Source: Spirochaetota bacterium (GTDB lineage Bacteria; Spirochaetota; UBA4802; UBA5550). Taken from it: a stretch of DNA of 33,209 bases. Shown piece after piece: positions 6,145 to 14,148 of this stretch (positions within the stretch are counted from its first letter, which is position 1; every line of letters starts with the position of its first letter). Below the pieces are notes generated by a model, which saw only the letters and a list, made by a program, of their open reading frames with translations, was not told the origin of the DNA and did no database searches. The stretch spans positions 1 to 33,209 of the forward strand of contig QKCL01000045.1 of NCBI GenBank assembly GCA_003246895.1. The letters are read 5' to 3'. Both the position numbers and the translations under genes were made by a program.

Positions 6145-8739
6145 TTACTTCAGCCCGTCCAGATACCCCTGAACTCTTTCAAGTATCAACTCAGCCCTTT
6201 CTCCTGCCAGAGTCTTCACATAATCCCTGTCCTTGCGTTTCTCAAACTCAACAAGCCCCATGTCAACCATCTTCTCTATTGAATTATTGAAATTGGAATC
6301 TGAAATCGCCTCTGAGCAGTCTATGATATCGAGATGATACATCTTCACAGCCTCATCCCTTATTTTTGCAACAAAGTCCTTTTTTACAAACTTTCTGTTT
6401 TTGTGTTTAATTATGACCTTGATAACTATCAGTTTGGATTCCAGATAATCTCTCAGGGTACCGGCAAGGAACCTGAGGTTTTCCCACTGTTCTTTTCCTG
6501 TCTTTATCCCCTTTGAATCGGAGGAGATAATGCCCTGCTCCTTCATGAATTCAATGGACTTTTCATAGAGCCCTGCTGATTCATCAAGAAGTTCGGGATA
6601 GTCAAATTCCCGTGAGAAAAGCTCCTTCACCTCATTAAAACTTTCCCTGAGAGCCTTTGCGCTGACTCTGCCCTTTTTCGCAGATGAGATAACTGCAAGG
6701 GCCAGCATATTTACAGGAAGAGTAAAGTAGAGAATACTGTTCTTGTAAAAGTTTATGCGGATTCTCTCCTCGTCGCTTAGTGAATAGAGCTCGCGTTCAG
6801 CATCCTCTGAATCCTCAAACTCAATCTTCTTTATTATTCCGTCGTCCATGTATGAATCGAGCACATTTGAAAGCGCTGCGGCCATGTTTTCATCATTTTC
6901 AAGTACAGGGGCAATGCGCGCTCCGAAACTTCTCACCGTGTTTCTAAGAAGAAACATTCTCTCAAGGACCATGTCTTCCGGGAACCCGCGCTTTGACGTA
7001 TAGAGAATCGCGGCGGAAACAAGGGCAAAGGGGGTCACCATTACTATCTCGTTTATCTTTCTTATTATGTGTGAACCAAGTGCTGAAATAAACTCTCCGT
7101 TGCAGTCTTTACCGTGACCGGCCATGAACTCATCCCTGTATTCCTTCATACTGAAGGGTTCATTCACGGCAAAGTAAACCTTGCCGTAACGCTTCCTGAT
7201 GAGCTTCCGGCTTTTTAGAAAAGACGAGGCCGACTCCTTTGTCTTCTCCCTGCCACGGAGCTCCTTCTTGTAGGATGTTTCTTCCATGATCCTGTCGTAG
7301 TTAACAGTAATGGGGACTATAATCAGATCCTTGCCGTAGCCTTCATCAACGGACTCTATTAGATATTTGACAATCCCCATCTTGGGTGATATTATCTTGC
7401 CGGTTCTTGAGCGCCCACCCTCAATGAAAAATTCGATGGAGTGCCCCTCCTGAACAAGGGTCTTCACATACTGTTTGAATACAGATGCGTAAAGGTTTTT
7501 ACCCTTGAATGATCGCCTCATGAAGAATGCCCCGGACTTTCTGAAAAGCGTCCCCAGGGGGAAGAATGAAAGGTTGGCTCCCGCAACAATATGGGGCGGT
7601 ATGAAGTTGTTATGGAACAGCAGATTTGAAATTATAACATAATCAAGATGGCTCTTGTGGCTGGGCACAAATACAAGGGTCCCCTTCTTTGTCCAGTCCC
7701 TGATCTTTTTAAAGTCTTCAGTACTGAAATGGAATCCGTCAAAGACCTTTTTAAAGAACCAGTTGCTTATTACCCTGAAAAAGATTATCCACTGAATCGA
7801 AAAATCCGCTGCAATTTCCCTGTAGTACCTGTATGCCTCTTTACGGAGTTTCTGCCTGTCCTTGCCGGTTTCAAGCGTTTCATTTTCTATTACGCTTTTC
7901 ACATTCACATGGTCAAGGACCATCTCCATCATCTGCTGCCGCCCTTTCATGTGGGGCCCCAGAATGACTCTCTTCTCATGGTTATATGTATCAAAAAGTG
8001 TCTTCCGTATTTGATGAACAAGTTCATCCCTTTCCATTCCGGGGTTTGCCTTCATTATCTCCTTAAGGTTAAGGGGAGCGCAGACCCTCAAAAATCCCGC
8101 TGTGGTACTCTTTATGGTCCCTATGGCCGCCCTGATGATGCCGTTATCTCCCGTGGGGTTTATGGCAAAGAGAGAACCGTCCCTTTCAGGATTCTTGTTC
8201 CAGAACACAACCTGGGGAAATATATATACGGGTGAGTCTGTTTCCCTCTGGAGATCAAGGAGATATCCGATTGCATCGCTCCTGTTCTCCACATATCTCC
8301 TTCTGAAAAGAGGAACCGACATCATGGAGAATATGAGACTCCTGTTCTTCATGAGAGAGTTTCTGATAAATTCGCTGTCCGATACCAGACGGTCCGAAGA
8401 GGAACTGAAGATTTTGCGATAAAAAAGAACAATCCCCGCAACGAGGCCTATTATCCTGTGGACAATCCATGGCCTGAATCCCATGGAAAACATTGGCATG
8501 GGGTACCCGGCCTTTTCCAGAGTGGCAAGCTGGACATAGAGAGATGTCTGGGATGACTGCATGGATGCATAGACTATCTTTGCATCCTCTTCAAGTCCCC
8601 TGAGATGAAGAAGGCTCTCCTCATCAATTTTTATTCTTCTGAAGAAGAACCTGCACAGAAAAATATAAATACGCTGGTACGCTTTACCGAGTCTCCCTTT
8701 CGCAATAAAAGGGGAATAATATTCGTCCTGTTTTTTCAT
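6145..8739 (-). CDS. plsB: Glycerol-3-phosphate 1-O-acyltransferase (PlsB type)
   Basis: 864 residues, somewhat longer than the E. coli enzyme (about 807). It makes lysophosphatidic acid from glycerol-3-phosphate and an acyl thioester, the first step of phospholipid synthesis, at the inner membrane. The acyltransferase blocks are all visible: HKSHLD with the catalytic His361-X4-Asp366, the region around PLGTLFRKSGAFFMRRSF, FIEGGRSRTGK at about 438-448, and VPITVNYDRIMEE at about 475-487. The first 300 residues match the long PlsB N-terminal region, and the C-terminal 350 residues form the helical PlsB tail. The gene starts 2 bp after the stop codon of a STAS-domain gene, so the two are co-transcribed. 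Confidence 0.92.
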   Translation of the reverse strand: MKKQDEYYSPFIAKGRLGKAYQRIYIFLCRFFFRRIKIDEESLLHLRGLEEDAKIVYASMQSSQTSLYVQLATLEKAGYPMPMFSMGFRPWIVHRIIGLVAGIVLFYRKIFSSSSDRLVSDSEFIRNSLMKNRSLIFSMMSVPLFRRRYVENRSDAIGYLLDLQRETDSPVYIFPQVVFWNKNPERDGSLFAINPTGDNGIIRAAIGTIKSTTAGFLRVCAPLNLKEIMKANPGMERDELVHQIRKTLFDTYNHEKRVILGPHMKGRQQMMEMVLDHVNVKSVIENETLETGKDRQKLRKEAYRYYREIAADFSIQWIIFFRVISNWFFKKVFDGFHFSTEDFKKIRDWTKKGTLVFVPSHKSHLDYVIISNLLFHNNFIPPHIVAGANLSFFPLGTLFRKSGAFFMRRSFKGKNLYASVFKQYVKTLVQEGHSIEFFIEGGRSRTGKIISPKMGIVKYLIESVDEGYGKDLIIVPITVNYDRIMEETSYKKELRGREKTKESASSFLKSRKLIRKRYGKVYFAVNEPFSMKEYRDEFMAGHGKDCNGEFISALGSHIIRKINEIVMVTPFALVSAAILYTSKRGFPEDMVLERMFLLRNTVRSFGARIAPVLENDENMAAALSNVLDSYMDDGIIKKIEFEDSEDAERELYSLSDEERIRINFYKNSILYFTLPVNMLALAVISSAKKGRVSAKALRESFNEVKELFSREFDYPELLDESAGLYEKSIEFMKEQGIISSDSKGIKTGKEQWENLRFLAGTLRDYLESKLIVIKVIIKHKNRKFVKKDFVAKIRDEAVKMYHLDIIDCSEAISDSNFNNSIEKMVDMGLVEFEKRKDRDYVKTLAGERAELILERVQGYLDGLK

Positions 8740-8741
8740 GA

Positions 8742-9083
8742 TTAAACTCTCGAAGGTATATCTGTTTTATCCGGCACAACCGTGAAAAGGTCTGTCATTC
8801 CGACCATATCGAGAAGCTTCAGCACCTTTGTATTTTCAGTGACGAGAATACAGTCAATATGAATATCACTGAAATAGTTTCTTATGCTGATGAGTTCACC
8901 GAGGCCGTAGCTGTTTAAAAACCGGCAGGGGGTAATATCAAGGGCTATGCTGTCAATTCTTTCATTAAGGAGCTGTGAAATGTTCCGGCACAGAGACTGA
9001 AGGTCCGAATCCTCAAGACTTCCTTCGTCGTGGTTAAGCCGGACTACAACTGCATTATTGAAATATGTATATTCTAGCTCCAT
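8742..9083 (-). CDS. STAS-domain protein (anti-sigma-factor antagonist type)
   Basis: 113 residues from the ATG at 9083, which has AGAGG six bases upstream; the longer open frame to 9128 has no ribosome binding site. It is one STAS domain: ALDITPCRFLNSYGLGELIS matches the conserved 'D.S.....SxGLG.L' core, with Ser58 at the position phosphorylated in anti-sigma antagonists such as SpoIIAA. Such proteins bind a kinase or anti-sigma factor and act as a phosphorylation-controlled switch in the cytoplasm. No partner kinase is in the window. The tight spacing to plsB suggests that a switch protein and the first phospholipid enzyme are made together. Confidence 0.8.
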   Translation of the reverse strand: MELEYTYFNNAVVVRLNHDEGSLEDSDLQSLCRNISQLLNERIDSIALDITPCRFLNSYGLGELISIRNYFSDIHIDCILVTENTKVLKLLDMVGMTDLFTVVPDKTDIPSRV

Positions 9084-9250
9084 AATGCCCTCTGCACTTA
9101 ATAATAGAAGCCTGCTTTCAGCATGCAAGTAATTTTTTTATATATTAATTCACACAGTACCATTTTTTACAATTATGGACTATACCCTGTCAAAATGGCT
9201 TTACAACTTCCCCGGAAAGGGAATATTCTATATCCGCACAGGAGGATTCT

Positions 9251-10570
9251 TTGAAAAATCAGGACTGCGGTACTCTCATAAAAATTCTAGACAGCATAAT
9301 AGAGGGTGTTTTTACAGTGGACAGGGATTACCGCATAACATCCATGAACTCAGCGGCTGAAAAAATCCTGGGAATAAAGGAGAACGAGGCGCTGGGGAAA
9401 TACTGCAGGGACATTTTCAAGGCCGACATATGCAGCTTTTCCTGTGCCCTGAAGAAATCAATCGACACAGACAGTGCAATTTGCAACCGTACTGTGTACA
9501 TAGAAAACTCCCATGGGAAAAAAATCCCCATAAGCGTAAACACATCGGTAATCAAGGATACCCATGGCAACATTACAGGCGGTGTTGAATCATTCAGGGA
9601 CATAAGCGACATATACAGCCTTAGAAAAACAATAGAATCCGCCTATACATTTGAGGACATAGTAACAAAGAGCCGTTCCATGCAGGAAATTCTCTCCATT
9701 CTCCCTGACATTGCAAAAAGCGACAGCTCAGTAATAATTCAGGGGGAGAGCGGAACAGGCAAGGAACTCATTGCACATGCCCTCCACAATCTCAGCGACC
9801 GGTACTCGAAGAGGATTGTTCCCATAAACTGTGCGGCAATACCGGACAATCTCATTGAATCTGAACTCTTCGGATACAAAACAGGGGCCTTCACAGATGC
9901 CAGAAAGGACAAGGCCGGCAAAATTGCCGTTGCCGAAGGAGGAACGCTCTTCATTGATGAACTTGGTGAAATGTCCATGAACATACAGGTTAAACTGCTA
10001 CGGTTTCTCCAGGACAGGCGCTATGAACCTCTGGGAAGCCTCACACCTGTTGAGGCCGATGTCAGGGTCATTGCCGCAACAAACAGGGACCTGGAAGAGG
10101 ACATTAAAAACGGAAGGTTCAGGCAGGACCTCTACTACAGGCTCAACGTAATAAACATAAAGCTCCCCCCCTTAAGGGAGCGCCTTGAGGACATACCTCT
10201 CCTCGTTGACCACTTCATCTCCATGTACAACATAGTAAAGAACCGTCAGATTGAAGGGGTAACGGATGCTGTTATGCAGATTCTGCTGAACCACACCTTC
10301 CCCGGCAACATAAGGGAACTGGAGAACATCATAGAGCACGCATTCATACTCTGTAAAGGTGAATACATAAATGAAAGCCATCTCCCCCAGTATCTGGGCA
10401 GTATAAGCATCAGATATAAGCCTGAATCATCCCTGGAAGAGATGGAAAGGCTCCACATACTCAATATTCTCGAAAAAAGCGGCTGGAACAGAAAAAAAAC
10501 CGCGGAAATCCTTCAAATAAATAAATCCACACTATGGAGAAAGCTGAAAAAATACGGCCTTGACCAATAG
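9251..10570 (+). CDS. Sigma-54-dependent activator with Cys-rich PAS domain (OrpR-like)
   Basis: 439 residues from a TTG start with GGAGG five bases upstream. Domain order: PAS (about 8-120), AAA+ sigma-54 domain (about 135-375) and a Fis-type helix-turn-helix (about 408-436). The AAA+ part has Walker A GESGTGKE (165-172), GAFTDA at 212-217 in place of the usual GAFTGA sigma-54 contact loop, Walker B GGTLFIDELGEM and DLYYRLNV. The PAS domain holds Cys52, Cys61, Cys65 and Cys78 in a pattern (YCRDIF...CSFSCALKKS) suited to metal or redox sensing. It lies directly upstream of twin palindromes, a -24/-12 promoter and the NifX/ATPase operon. The Desulfovibrio ORP operons are likewise controlled by sigma-54 and an adjacent activator (DVU2106), so I expect this gene to switch on its neighbour. 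Confidence 0.9.
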   Translation: MKNQDCGTLIKILDSIIEGVFTVDRDYRITSMNSAAEKILGIKENEALGKYCRDIFKADICSFSCALKKSIDTDSAICNRTVYIENSHGKKIPISVNTSVIKDTHGNITGGVESFRDISDIYSLRKTIESAYTFEDIVTKSRSMQEILSILPDIAKSDSSVIIQGESGTGKELIAHALHNLSDRYSKRIVPINCAAIPDNLIESELFGYKTGAFTDARKDKAGKIAVAEGGTLFIDELGEMSMNIQVKLLRFLQDRRYEPLGSLTPVEADVRVIAATNRDLEEDIKNGRFRQDLYYRLNVINIKLPPLRERLEDIPLLVDHFISMYNIVKNRQIEGVTDAVMQILLNHTFPGNIRELENIIEHAFILCKGEYINESHLPQYLGSISIRYKPESSLEEMERLHILNILEKSGWNRKKTAEILQINKSTLWRKLKKYGLDQ

Positions 10571-10571
10571 T

Positions 10572-10619
10572 ATTGCATATTGCAATTACAACGGACAGCA
10601 AAACGTTGCAAAATACAAT
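10572..10619. promoter_or_regulatory. Twin palindromic activator sites for the sigma-54 regulator
   Basis: ATTGCA-TAT-TGCAAT (10572-10586) is a perfect palindrome. GTTGCA-AAA-TACAAT (10605-10619) is an imperfect second copy with the same 6-3-6 geometry. The centres are 33 bp apart, about three helical turns, so both face the same side of the DNA. They lie about 115-150 bp upstream of the -24/-12 promoter, the normal place for enhancer sites of sigma-54 activators. Confidence 0.7.
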
Positions 10620-10724
10620 CATTCCCCCATCAAAATGACTAATATACCGGACAAACTCCACTTTAAATAAACATAATCATGCTTTTGATCATAAAACATG
10701 CCGTAAAACCCTGAAATTCCACTT

Positions 10725-10739
10725 TGGCACGGTTCATGC
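10725..10739 (+). promoter_or_regulatory. Sigma-54 (-24/-12) promoter of the ORP-like operon
   Basis: TGGCAC (10725-10730), five bases, then ATGC (10736-10739) matches the sigma-54 consensus TGGCAC-N5-TTGC at nine of ten fixed positions. The expected start point is near 10751, about 24 bases before the first gene. It is downstream of a sigma-54 activator gene and its presumed sites, which strongly supports it. Confidence 0.82.
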
Positions 10740-10774
10740 GAAATAATATGCAAAACTTATACATGGGGGAACAT

Positions 10775-11143
10775 ATGAAAATTGCAGTAACAGCCACAGG
10801 CCATGATCTGGAATCATCAACAGACCCGAGATTCGGAAGAGCCCAGGGGTTCATAATATACGACTCTGAAACTGAAGAGTTCAGCTACGTTGACAACAAC
10901 CAGAACTATCAGTCAGTGCAGGGTGCCGGCATTCAGTCCGCAAAGCATGTCATAGATGCGGGAGCGGAAATACTCATTACAGGAAACATAGGACCAAAGG
11001 CCTACACTGCCCTGAATTCCGCAAATGTGACAATACTTCTATGCAGGGAATCGACAGTGAAAGACTCAATCGAGTCCTGGAAAAAAGGTGAGCTTGAAGA
11101 GACATCCCAGGCCAATGTTTCGGGCCACTGGGGAGGGATGTAG
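10775..11143 (+). CDS. NifX/NifB-type cofactor-binding protein (ORP-like)
   Basis: 122 residues from the ATG at 10775, next to GGGGGA; an earlier in-frame ATG lies at the sigma-54 promoter and is rejected. The protein is one dinitrogenase iron-molybdenum cofactor domain: KIAVTATGHDLESSTDPRFG and GFIIYDSET at the start, GAEILITGNIGPKAYTALN in the middle. This fold carries FeMo-cofactor precursors in NifX/NafY and a Mo-Cu-sulfide cluster in the Desulfovibrio orange protein ORP. It is the first gene of a sigma-54 operon and its stop codon abuts the ATG of the next gene. It has one cysteine (LCRES) and one histidine near each end, so bound metal cannot be predicted from residues alone. No nif structural genes are visible, so an ORP-like role is more likely than nitrogen fixation. 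Confidence 0.85.
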   Translation: MKIAVTATGHDLESSTDPRFGRAQGFIIYDSETEEFSYVDNNQNYQSVQGAGIQSAKHVIDAGAEILITGNIGPKAYTALNSANVTILLCRESTVKDSIESWKKGELEETSQANVSGHWGGM

Positions 11144-12010
11144 ATGCAGATAGCAATTGCCAGCGGCAAGGGCGGAACCGGAAAAACCACAATGTCTCTG
11201 GCCATATCACATTTTCTTTCATCACGGGGCAATGATGTGACACTCCTCGACTGCGACGTGGAAGAGCCCAATGCAGGCCTTTTCATGCATTCAGGGTCAC
11301 TTAAGGAAAGAAGAGTCACCACCCCTGTGCCTGAAATAGACCCGTCAAAATGCATAGGCTGCGGTGTATGCGAAGAGCTGTGCCAGTACAATGCCCTTGC
11401 GGTGCTGAAGGGAAAGGCGGTTATTTTCCCTGAACTGTGCCATTCATGCGGTGGGTGTGTCATAGCCTGCTCATCAGGTGCCATGAAGGAGAGGGATGTT
11501 GAGATAGGAACAATCTTTACAGGTTCAGACGGCTCCATCACCCATTTGACCGGAAAACTTGACATAGGCAAAATCCAGAGCCCCGGCCTCATAGGTGAAG
11601 TAAAAAAGGAAAAGAAAAACCACATTGGAAAAATAAACATAATAGACTCACCTCCCGGCAACTCCTGCCCCATGATTGAGACAGTAAGGGAATGCGACCA
11701 TGTATTTCTTGTGGCAGAGCCCAGCCCCTTCAGCATGAATGACCTGGAGCTGGCCATGGAGACACTGGATAAAATGGGCCTGAAATACAGCGTAATAGTG
11801 AACAAGGCAAAGGAAGGAGAGAATGAACTGACCGGTTTTCTGGAAAAGAGGAACACGGAAATAGCAGCAGTAATATCAGACTCCCTTGACCTTGCAGTGG
11901 CCTACTCTTCAGGAAACTTTATTGATTTACTCATTGAATCAGAAAAGGGGGAGTTCGAAAAAATAGAAGAAATAATAAACAGCCGCAGGAGGATAGTGGA
12001 ATGTCAATGA
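11144..12010 (+). CDS. MinD/ParA-superfamily ATPase with 2x[4Fe-4S] ferredoxin insert
   Basis: 288 residues. The N-terminal deviant Walker A is SGKGGTGKTT (7-16) and the switch region is INIIDSPPGNSCP. Inserted after the first strands is a bacterial ferredoxin module with Cys70, 73, 76, 80 and Cys99, 102, 105, 109, able to hold two [4Fe-4S] clusters. Proteins of this type are known as DVU2103/DVU2104 in the Desulfovibrio ORP complex and are common in anaerobes; they are thought to couple ATP hydrolysis to metal-cluster or electron transfer, not proven in detail. The gene starts on the base after the previous stop and overlaps the next start by 10 bases, so translation is coupled. Confidence 0.88.
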   Translation: MQIAIASGKGGTGKTTMSLAISHFLSSRGNDVTLLDCDVEEPNAGLFMHSGSLKERRVTTPVPEIDPSKCIGCGVCEELCQYNALAVLKGKAVIFPELCHSCGGCVIACSSGAMKERDVEIGTIFTGSDGSITHLTGKLDIGKIQSPGLIGEVKKEKKNHIGKINIIDSPPGNSCPMIETVRECDHVFLVAEPSPFSMNDLELAMETLDKMGLKYSVIVNKAKEGENELTGFLEKRNTEIAAVISDSLDLAVAYSSGNFIDLLIESEKGEFEKIEEIINSRRRIVECQ

Positions 12011-12876
12011 AGGAAATCGCCATTATAAGCGGCAAGGGCGGAACCGGAAAGACCAGTATTACCGCTGCCCTGGCAAGCTTCGAGGAAAAGTGTTCAATGA
12101 TTGACTGCGATGTTGATGCGGCAAACCTTGCCATCATTTCGGAGCATGAAGTGATCGAGGAAGAGAACTTCATGCAGGGGAAAAAATACACAATAAACAA
12201 AGACCTCTGCATTGAGTGCGGGAAATGTATCAGCCTGTGCCGGTTTGAAGCCATTTCAGATGACTATATAATTAATCCGGTATTCTGCGAGGGCTGCGGT
12301 GTATGTTCATTCTTCTGCATGGCAAGGGCTGTAAATAGCGAAGACAGGGATTCGGGAACAATATACACATCGAGAACTCCACGTGGGCCCTTCTTCCATG
12401 CAAGGCTTGGAATCGGTGAGGGCAACAGTGGAAAACTTGTGGCCCGACTCAGGGAAATGAACAGCATGAAACTCAGGAACAGGACAGATATCGGTGTCAC
12501 ATACCTTGACGGCCCTCCCGGAACAGGGTGCCCTGTAATTGCAACCATTTCAGGGGTAAAGGCAGTACTCATTGTTACTGAACCGAGCATCTCCGCCATA
12601 CACGATCTCGAAAGGATAAGCCAGCTCTGCAGGCATTTCAGAATTAAAATATTCCTCTGCATAAACAGGGCTGACATAAACACAGAACTGTCTGAAAAAA
12701 TCAGAAAGTTTTCAGCAGATAACGATATTGAACTCACCGGAGAAATCAGACATGACCCTCTGTTTCTCAAGGCCCAGAAAGAGGGCAAAAACCTTGTTGA
12801 ATTTGCATCAAATGATACAGCTGCGGAGCTGAAAAAAATTCACTCTGCGCTGTCAGATTTCATAACCAAAGGATAA
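12001..12876 (+). CDS. Second ferredoxin-containing MinD-type ATPase (paralogue)
   Basis: 291 residues with AGGAGG eight bases before the ATG at 12001; a second ATG at 12007 would give a four-base ATGA overlap. Walker A is SGKGGTGKTS (10-19). The ferredoxin insert has Cys70, 73, 76, 80 and Cys96, 99, 102, 106, and the switch region is VTYLDGPPGTGCP. The first cysteine set has the same residue numbers as in the preceding gene, and the overall layout is the same, so the pair arose by tandem duplication. They probably form a heterodimer, since MinD-type ATPases dimerise on ATP. Like its neighbour it resembles the DVU2103/DVU2104 pair of the ORP system. Confidence 0.88.
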   Translation: MSMKEIAIISGKGGTGKTSITAALASFEEKCSMIDCDVDAANLAIISEHEVIEEENFMQGKKYTINKDLCIECGKCISLCRFEAISDDYIINPVFCEGCGVCSFFCMARAVNSEDRDSGTIYTSRTPRGPFFHARLGIGEGNSGKLVARLREMNSMKLRNRTDIGVTYLDGPPGTGCPVIATISGVKAVLIVTEPSISAIHDLERISQLCRHFRIKIFLCINRADINTELSEKIRKFSADNDIELTGEIRHDPLFLKAQKEGKNLVEFASNDTAAELKKIHSALSDFITKG

Positions 12877-12881
12877 TTTAA

Positions 12882-13661
12882 ATGAGTGAAACAAGTCAAA
12901 ATAACAGTTTCGGGCAGGTATTCACTGTAATGTCCGGCAAGGGCGGAGTTGGGAAAAGCACTGTTGCGGCAAATATTGCTGCGGGTCTTGCATCAATGGG
13001 ATACAGAACAGGCCTCATGGATGTGGACCTTCACGGGCCAAGTATCCCTAAAATGCTCGGAATTGAAGGAGAATTTATTCACGGTCAGAACGGGAAAATT
13101 CTGCCCCTCCAGGTTAATGAAAACCTCAAGGCCCTGTCCATAGGACTCATGATGGAGAACAGGGACGAGGCCGTCATATGGAGAGGCCCTCTCATGCATA
13201 ACGCAATAAAGGAATTCATTCAGGAGGTAAACTGGGGGGAACTCGATTATTTCATCGTGGACTCGCCTCCAGGCACAGGAGATGTTCACCTTTCCCTGTC
13301 CCAGTTTCTGCCCAAAGAAAGTTCAGCCATAATGATCACCACTCCGCAGGATGTATCAGTTGCTGATGTAAAAAAATCCATCAGTTTCTGCAAGGCAGCG
13401 CATGTTCCGGTCACAGGCATAATCGAAAACATGAGCGGGTTCAAATGCCCTCACTGCTCGGAGATCATCGACATCTTTTCAAAGGGCGGAGGAGAATCAC
13501 TTTCGCGAACGCTGGACATCCCATTTCTGGGAAGAATCCCCATGGACAGAGCAATCTGTGAAATGGGAGACAATGGGAGCACCATGGCAGGGAGTGAAGA
13601 TCCCCATATAAAGCAAATAATTTCAGATATAATAACAAAACTGATCAGAAAGGAGAATTAA
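12882..13661 (+). CDS. Mrp/NBP35-family iron-sulfur cluster carrier ATPase
   Basis: 259 residues. MSGKGGVGKSTVAANIA (17-33) is the deviant Walker A of Mrp/ApbC, DVDLHGPSIPKMLG the family signature, FIVDSPPGTGD the switch, and FKCPHCSE supplies the CPHC (Cys189, Cys192) that holds a bridging [4Fe-4S] cluster at the dimer interface. Family members bind and hand on Fe-S clusters. It lies 5 bp after the paired ATPases, and the stop codon is followed at once by the ATG of a NifX-type gene. The Desulfovibrio ORP cluster also contains an Mrp (DVU2109) next to the NifX-type orp gene. It lacks the N-terminal DUF59 domain of longer Mrp proteins. Confidence 0.9.
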   Translation: MSETSQNNSFGQVFTVMSGKGGVGKSTVAANIAAGLASMGYRTGLMDVDLHGPSIPKMLGIEGEFIHGQNGKILPLQVNENLKALSIGLMMENRDEAVIWRGPLMHNAIKEFIQEVNWGELDYFIVDSPPGTGDVHLSLSQFLPKESSAIMITTPQDVSVADVKKSISFCKAAHVPVTGIIENMSGFKCPHCSEIIDIFSKGGGESLSRTLDIPFLGRIPMDRAICEMGDNGSTMAGSEDPHIKQIISDIITKLIRKEN

Positions 13662-14000
13662 ATGAAAATAGCAGTCCCATCAGCAGAAAACAGGCTCAGC
13701 ATGCACTTCGGCCACTGCAAGGAATTTGACATCTTTGAAGTGGACATGGACAGCAGGACAATACTCAAAAAAGAGTCACATACACCTCCCCCTCACGAAC
13801 CGGGAGTTCTGCCTGCATGGTTGTCGGAGATGAACGTCAACTTCATCATTGCAGGCGGAATGGGCCAGAGAGCCCTGCAGCTTTTTGAGGAAAAAAATAT
13901 CCATGTCATAGTGGGAGTACAGCCTGACCTCACCGAAAATGTGGTGAAAAACTATATGGAAGGCACCATTGAAAGCGGTGCAAATGTATGCGACCACTGA
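13662..14000 (+). CDS. Second NifX/NifB-type cofactor-binding protein
   Basis: 112 residues, a single dinitrogenase iron-molybdenum cofactor domain: MKIAVPSAENRLSMHFGHCK, then FDIFEVD, and FIIAGGMGQRALQLFEEKNI. The His-Phe-Gly-His-Cys segment (His15, His18, Cys19) differs from the first NifX-type protein of this operon, which has DPRFGRA there, so the two may bind different metals. Tail residues add VCDH. It is the last gene of the five-gene unit, starts directly after the Mrp stop codon, and is followed by a strong terminator. Confidence 0.85.
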   Translation: MKIAVPSAENRLSMHFGHCKEFDIFEVDMDSRTILKKESHTPPPHEPGVLPAWLSEMNVNFIIAGGMGQRALQLFEEKNIHVIVGVQPDLTENVVKNYMEGTIESGANVCDH

Positions 14001-14045
14001 TTTTTTATGGTCTTATCATCAACATGGCAGCATATTTTTAAAAAA

Positions 14046-14078
14046 CTCGCCGGTTTCACTTCATGAAACCGGCTTTTC
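14046..14078 (+). terminator. Rho-independent terminator of the ORP-like operon
   Basis: GCCGGTTTCA (14048-14057) pairs perfectly with TGAAACCGGC (14063-14072) around a 5-base loop, followed by TTTTC. It lies 47 bp after the last stop codon of the operon. Confidence 0.85.
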
Positions 14079-14148
14079 TTCACCTTTTTCTCTTGAATTT
14101 CCCGATAAAAAAATATATATCATATATAAAAAATGAGGTTTCCACAAG

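Noticed and set aside
7648-8235. 195-codon plus-strand frame opposite plsB
   Set aside because: Shadow of the well-supported acyltransferase on the other strand.
10775-14000. Nitrogen-fixation gene cluster
   Set aside because: NifX-type domains are present, but no nifH, nifD, nifK, nifE, nifN or nifB is visible and the ATPases are of the Mrp/MinD type, which fits the ORP system better.
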